A stretch of DNA of 64,000 nucleotides, from the NCBI RefSeq assembly GCF_013167895.1, contig NZ_BLWC01000001.1, forward strand, positions 434,001 through 498,000, in the 5' to 3' direction. Positions 60,656 through 64,000 of this stretch are shown one piece after another. The translations under genes were made by a program, and so were the position numbers. Under the pieces are notes generated by a model that was given only the letters and a program-made list of their open reading frames with translations, was not told the origin of the DNA and did no database searches. The stretch's first letter is position 1. Each line of letters opens with the position of its first letter. The stretch comes from Streptomyces fulvorobeus (GTDB lineage: Bacteria; Actinomycetota; Actinomycetes; Streptomycetales; Streptomycetaceae).

Positions 60656-62938
60656 ATGAACGAGCAGAACCCCGTCAAGGCCGCAGCGGAAAAAATCGCG
60701 GACACGCTCCGCGGTGAGGGCGACGGTCCGCAGGACGGCATTCCCGGCAAACCCGGACCGGTCTCCCCGCCGGTCGAGGAACCGACCACTCCGCTGGAGC
60801 CGCTGCCGCCCAAGGCGGACCAGCACGGTCCGGAGACCGTCAGCCCCACCGGGCAGCCCACCGGGGCCGAGCAGGCCCGGATGGCGCAGAGCGGGGCCTA
60901 CCTGACCACCGCGCAGGGCGCCCGGCTCCACGACACCGACCACTCACTGAAGGCGGGCCCGCGCGGTCCGGTGCTGCTGCAGGACCATCACCTGCGGGAG
61001 AAGATCACCCACTTCGACCACGAGCGCATCCCGGAGCGGGTCGTGCACGCGCGTGGAGCAGCGGCCCACGGTGTGTTCCGCGGCTACGGCACGGCGGCGA
61101 AGCTGTCGAAGGCGGCGTTCCTGGCGAAGGACGTCGAGACTCCGGTGTTCGTACGGTTCTCGACCGTGCTGGGTTCGCGGGGCTCGGCCGACACGGTGCG
61201 CGACACCCGGGGATTCGCGACGAAGTTCTACACGGAGGAAGGGATCTTCGACCTGGTCGGCAACAACATCCCGGTGTTCTTCATCCAGGACGCGATCAAG
61301 TTCCCCGACATCATCCACGCCGGCAAGCCGCACCCGGACCGGGAGATCCCCCAGGCGCAGAGCGCCCACGACACGTTCTGGGACTTCGTCACCCTCCACA
61401 CGGAGGCGACCCACCACACCCTGTGGAACATGTCCGACCGAGGTATCCCGCGCTCCTACCGGATGATGGAGGGCTTCGGCGTCCACACCTTCCGCCTCGT
61501 GGACGCCGCCGGCGCCACCACGCTGGTGAAGTTCCACTGGAAGCCCAAGCTGGGCGTGCACTCCCTGGTGTGGGAGGAGGCGCAGATCGCGGCGGGGGTG
61601 GACCCCGACTTCCACCGCAGGGACCTGGCCGACGCGATCGAGGCAGGCGCGTTCCCCCAGTGGGAACTGGGTGTGCAGGTCTTCCCGGACACCGAGGACC
61701 AGATGTTCGAGGGCATCGACCTGCTCGACGCGACGAAGATCGTCCCCGAGGAGCTCGCACCCGTCCAGCCGATCGGCCTGATGACCCTCAACGCCAACCC
61801 GTCGAACTACTTCGCCGAAACGGAGCAGGTGGCCTTCCATCTGGGCAATCTGGTCCCCGGCATCGACGTCACCAACGACCCGCTGCTCCAGGGCCGCCTC
61901 TTCTCCTACCTCGACACCCAGCTCAGCCGGCTCGGCGGCCCCAACTTCTCGCAGCTGCCGATCAACCGCACCCACGCCCCTGTCAACGACATGCTCCGCG
62001 ACGGCATGCACCAGACCGCGGTCCACCGCGGCGTCGCACCGTACCGGCCCAACTCCCTCGACGGCGGCTGCCCGTTCCTCGCGGGTGAGGACACCAGCGC
62101 GTTCATCGAGGCCCCGGCCGCCGTGGCCGCGAGCCGCAAGGTGCGGGAGAACCCCGCCTCCTTCGACGACCACTACAGCCAGCCCCGCCAGTTCTGGCTC
62201 AGCATGACCCCGGTCGAGCGCGAGCACATCATCGCCGCCTACACCTTCGAACTCGGCAAATGTTACGAGCAGGCCATCAAGGAGCGGGCGCTGACCGTAC
62301 TCGCCCGCATCGACACCCAGCTCTGTGAAGAGGTCGCCGCAGGGCTCGGTCTGCCCGCCCCTGGCCCGGACGCGGGGCTCACCGACCCGCAGCCGAGCCC
62401 CGCGCTGTCCCAGCTGGGCCAGGTGTGGCCGCTCGACGGGCGGATCATCGGCATCGTCGCCGACGCCCACGCCGACCTGGACGGGGTACGCGCCGTCCGG
62501 CAGACGGTGCTCGACGCCGGGATGGTGCCCCTGGTCATCGCCCCGGCCGGTGGCAAGCTCGACGCGGACGGCGAGCCCGTCACCGTCCAGCGCACTTTCG
62601 CCACCGCCCGGTCCGTCGAGTTCGATGCCATCCTGCTCGCCGGGGCACCCGGCACCGGCGGCGACGCGGCGGGTGCCAGGGACGCCAAGGCCGACAACCC
62701 CGGCACCGCGGCGGATGTCGTCACCGATCCCCGTGCCCTGCTCCTGGTGAACGAGGCGTTCCGCCACGGCAAGGCCATCGGCGCCTGGGGCGGCGGGGAC
62801 AGCGCCCTCGCCGCGGCGGGCGTGCCCACCGGCGCGCCGGGCGTGGTCACCGCCGACAGCGGCGCCGCCGTACTGCAGGGTGTCACCGAACTCCTCGGCG
62901 CCCACCGCGTCTGGGAACGCTTCACCCCGCAGATCTGA
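60656..62938 (+). CDS. katE: Large-subunit (HPII-type) catalase
   Basis: Hydrogen peroxide-degrading haem enzyme. The 760-residue length and C-terminal DJ-1/flavodoxin-like domain (about residues 590-750, from [19 protein letters not shown]) mark the HPII clade. Key residues are present: the distal His in [11 protein letters not shown] (about 130), the Asn in GNNIPVFF (about 202), and the haem-ligand Tyr region [12 protein letters not shown] (about 418). The long N-terminal Pro/Glu-rich extension (1-75) is typical. The start has AAAGGAG just upstream. A perfect 20-bp-stem terminator follows. Cytoplasmic. Confidence 0.96.
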   Translation: MNEQNPVKAAAEKIADTLRGEGDGPQDGIPGKPGPVSPPVEEPTTPLEPLPPKADQHGPETVSPTGQPTGAEQARMAQSGAYLTTAQGARLHDTDHSLKAGPRGPVLLQDHHLREKITHFDHERIPERVVHARGAAAHGVFRGYGTAAKLSKAAFLAKDVETPVFVRFSTVLGSRGSADTVRDTRGFATKFYTEEGIFDLVGNNIPVFFIQDAIKFPDIIHAGKPHPDREIPQAQSAHDTFWDFVTLHTEATHHTLWNMSDRGIPRSYRMMEGFGVHTFRLVDAAGATTLVKFHWKPKLGVHSLVWEEAQIAAGVDPDFHRRDLADAIEAGAFPQWELGVQVFPDTEDQMFEGIDLLDATKIVPEELAPVQPIGLMTLNANPSNYFAETEQVAFHLGNLVPGIDVTNDPLLQGRLFSYLDTQLSRLGGPNFSQLPINRTHAPVNDMLRDGMHQTAVHRGVAPYRPNSLDGGCPFLAGEDTSAFIEAPAAVAASRKVRENPASFDDHYSQPRQFWLSMTPVEREHIIAAYTFELGKCYEQAIKERALTVLARIDTQLCEEVAAGLGLPAPGPDAGLTDPQPSPALSQLGQVWPLDGRIIGIVADAHADLDGVRAVRQTVLDAGMVPLVIAPAGGKLDADGEPVTVQRTFATARSVEFDAILLAGAPGTGGDAAGARDAKADNPGTAADVVTDPRALLLVNEAFRHGKAIGAWGGGDSALAAAGVPTGAPGVVTADSGAAVLQGVTELLGAHRVWERFTPQI

Positions 62939-62950
62939 TTCCGAGAACAG

Positions 62951-62996
62951 CCGGATCGCCGCTGCGGGCCGCCAAAGGCCCGCAGCGGCGATCCGG
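62951..62996 (+). terminator. Terminator after katE
   Basis: A perfect 20-bp stem (62951-62970 with 62977-62996) and a 6-nt loop start 13 bp past the stop codon. Confidence 0.85.
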
Positions 62997-63088
62997 CCTC
63001 GGCCGGCCGGCCGGTGACGTCACCAGGGAAGGTCACGGCCGGGGCGCAGAGCTCCACCTGTGAGGGGCTCGTGTCGCGCGCTCGGTTG

Positions 63089-63625
63089 TCAGCTGATGTA
63101 GAAGGAACTGGCCCTGTCGTTCCAGTTGCCGGCCGGGCAGTCCCCTGTTCCTCCTCCGCCGAGGAAGGAGCACTGGTTGATGTACGAGGTGGAGGCTCCG
63201 GTGAAGTTCGTCCCCTCGAAGAACTTGATGTCGCACTGGTACGCGGTCTTGACCGACGTGACGGTGTCGTTCATGTTCAACCCGTTGGGATACCAGGTGT
63301 CGTTGCCGAGGTTGCCGTCGTAGTACTCCACCGTGTTGGTGTCCGCCGAACAGGCGTGGCTGCCGGTCAGGATCTTGTAGCCACCTCCCGTCTGGAAGTT
63401 GTACCAGTTGTAGAGGTAGACCAGATCCAGCTCCGCTGACGCCGACACGTGCTGCTTCAGGGCGGCTTCGCTCTCGAAGCAGGCGGATCGCCCGGTGCTC
63501 AGGCTTGTCGAGCAGTACGGCCCGGTCGAGGCCGTCGGTGTGGGGTCCGTCCCGGGTGAGGCCGAAGCCGGTGTCGCGATCAGCACGATGCCGATGACGA
63601 ACAGACTGCTGATGAGCTTCCTCAT
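63089..63625 (-). CDS. Secreted I36-like small protein
   Basis: The 178-residue precursor has a signal peptide (MRKLISSLFVIGIVLIATP, cleavage after ASA) and a mature domain with six Cys and a crystallin-like pattern: YCSTSLSTGRSACFESEAAL, VEYYDGNLGN, QCDIKFFEGTNFTGAS and DRASSFYIS at the end. The FFEGxNFTG turn is typical of beta/gamma-crystallin Greek keys, the fold of family I36 inhibitors. The ATG has GAGGACGG upstream. It converges with katE. Function unknown; inhibitor or cell-surface role possible. Confidence 0.75.
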   Translation of the reverse strand: MRKLISSLFVIGIVLIATPASASPGTDPTPTASTGPYCSTSLSTGRSACFESEAALKQHVSASAELDLVYLYNWYNFQTGGGYKILTGSHACSADTNTVEYYDGNLGNDTWYPNGLNMNDTVTSVKTAYQCDIKFFEGTNFTGASTSYINQCSFLGGGGTGDCPAGNWNDRASSFYIS

Positions 63626-63898
63626 GATTTTCCGTCCTCTTGTTGGTGATGCTCCGCGCGAGGTATCTCGCTTCCTTCCTCGCCTGGCCGCCGATCGACC
63701 ACCGGCCCGGGTTGTGCGGGACGAGGACGACGTGCCCTCGCCCCGGCCCCGGCGACCGGGGCTGGGTGGCGACGTCGACGACCCTCTCGTGTGCAGTCAC
63801 CATTGCGTCATCAGCGCGTCATCACAGGCGTTGAGCGATCATTCGTGCGCACGCTATGCTCCAACGGGTTACTTTGGGTGACGGGGGCGGTTCGGGGG

Positions 63899-64000
63899 AT
63901 GGACTTTCGCGTTCTGGGGCCGCTTGAGGTCCGGACGGGCCAGGAACGGCTACTGGTGCCCGGAGCGCGTCGGCAGCGGGTACTGGCCGCGTTGCTACTG
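63899..64000 (+). CDS. SARP/BTAD-family regulator, N-terminal fragment (cut by window end)
   Basis: An ATG at 63899 opens a frame that runs off the window. The 34 visible residues, MDFRVLGPLEVRTGQERLLV then PGARRQRVLAALLL, are the standard start of AfsR/SARP-type regulators (winged-helix DNA-binding domain followed by BTAD). SARP genes often control secondary-metabolite clusters, so a cluster may begin to the right of this window. Domain content past residue 34 is not visible. Confidence 0.85.
   Translation, partial: MDFRVLGPLEVRTGQERLLVPGARRQRVLAALLL

Overview
The window is high-GC DNA with GTG/TTG starts, Shine-Dalgarno-led operons and many secreted proteins. A type VII (ESX-like) secretion locus, a modular NRPS, a CebR-type operator in front of a cellulase and a SARP-type regulator at the right edge all point to a Streptomyces chromosome. 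No rRNA, tRNA, CRISPR array, transposase or phage gene was seen.

Region 1 (1-15.9 kb) is a type VII secretion locus. It holds eccB and eccD (leftward), eccC (rightward), a mycosin-like subtilase that has lost all its catalytic residues, a beta-helix/double AAA+ EccA-like ATPase, a T7SS-associated protein, and two membrane-anchored lectins of different folds (ricin trefoil and B-lectin). No WXG100 substrate gene is present inside the window.

Region 2 (16.5-39.7 kb) is an NRPS locus: mbtH, a four-module synthetase ending in an epimerase (C-A-T x4, E), and a translationally coupled two-module synthetase ending in a thioester reductase. A-domain motifs suggest a peptide of the form acyl?-X-Gln-X-D-Gln-X-Phe, released reductively as an aldehyde or alcohol. 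A MerR-like regulator faces the end of the NRPS.

Region 3 (40.4-48.4 kb) is mixed: an ATP-binding regulator, an APC permease, PPK2, two small secreted SH3-like proteins, a secreted GH43 hydrolase and two secreted or membrane hypothetical proteins. Region 4 (48.5-57.4 kb) is a polysaccharide and glucan region: CebR-like boxes, a GH12 endoglucanase with CBM2, a secreted jelly-roll-like protein, DoxX, an HNH-like protein, and a GH13 / flavin oxidoreductase / GH13 operon. Region 5 (57.9-64 kb) has two small secreted inhibitor-like proteins, a lipoprotein, a decayed DUF2231-Rieske pseudogene, a large-subunit catalase and the start of a SARP regulator.

Five clear reading-frame breaks occur in three large genes (the mycosin-like gene, the AAA+ gene and three in the second NRPS). 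All are explained by one missing base in a G or C run of four to five. This looks more like a homopolymer-length sequencing artefact than decay, and the genes are annotated across the breaks. The DUF2231-Rieske remnant is different: it has several breaks and lost sequence and looks truly decayed.
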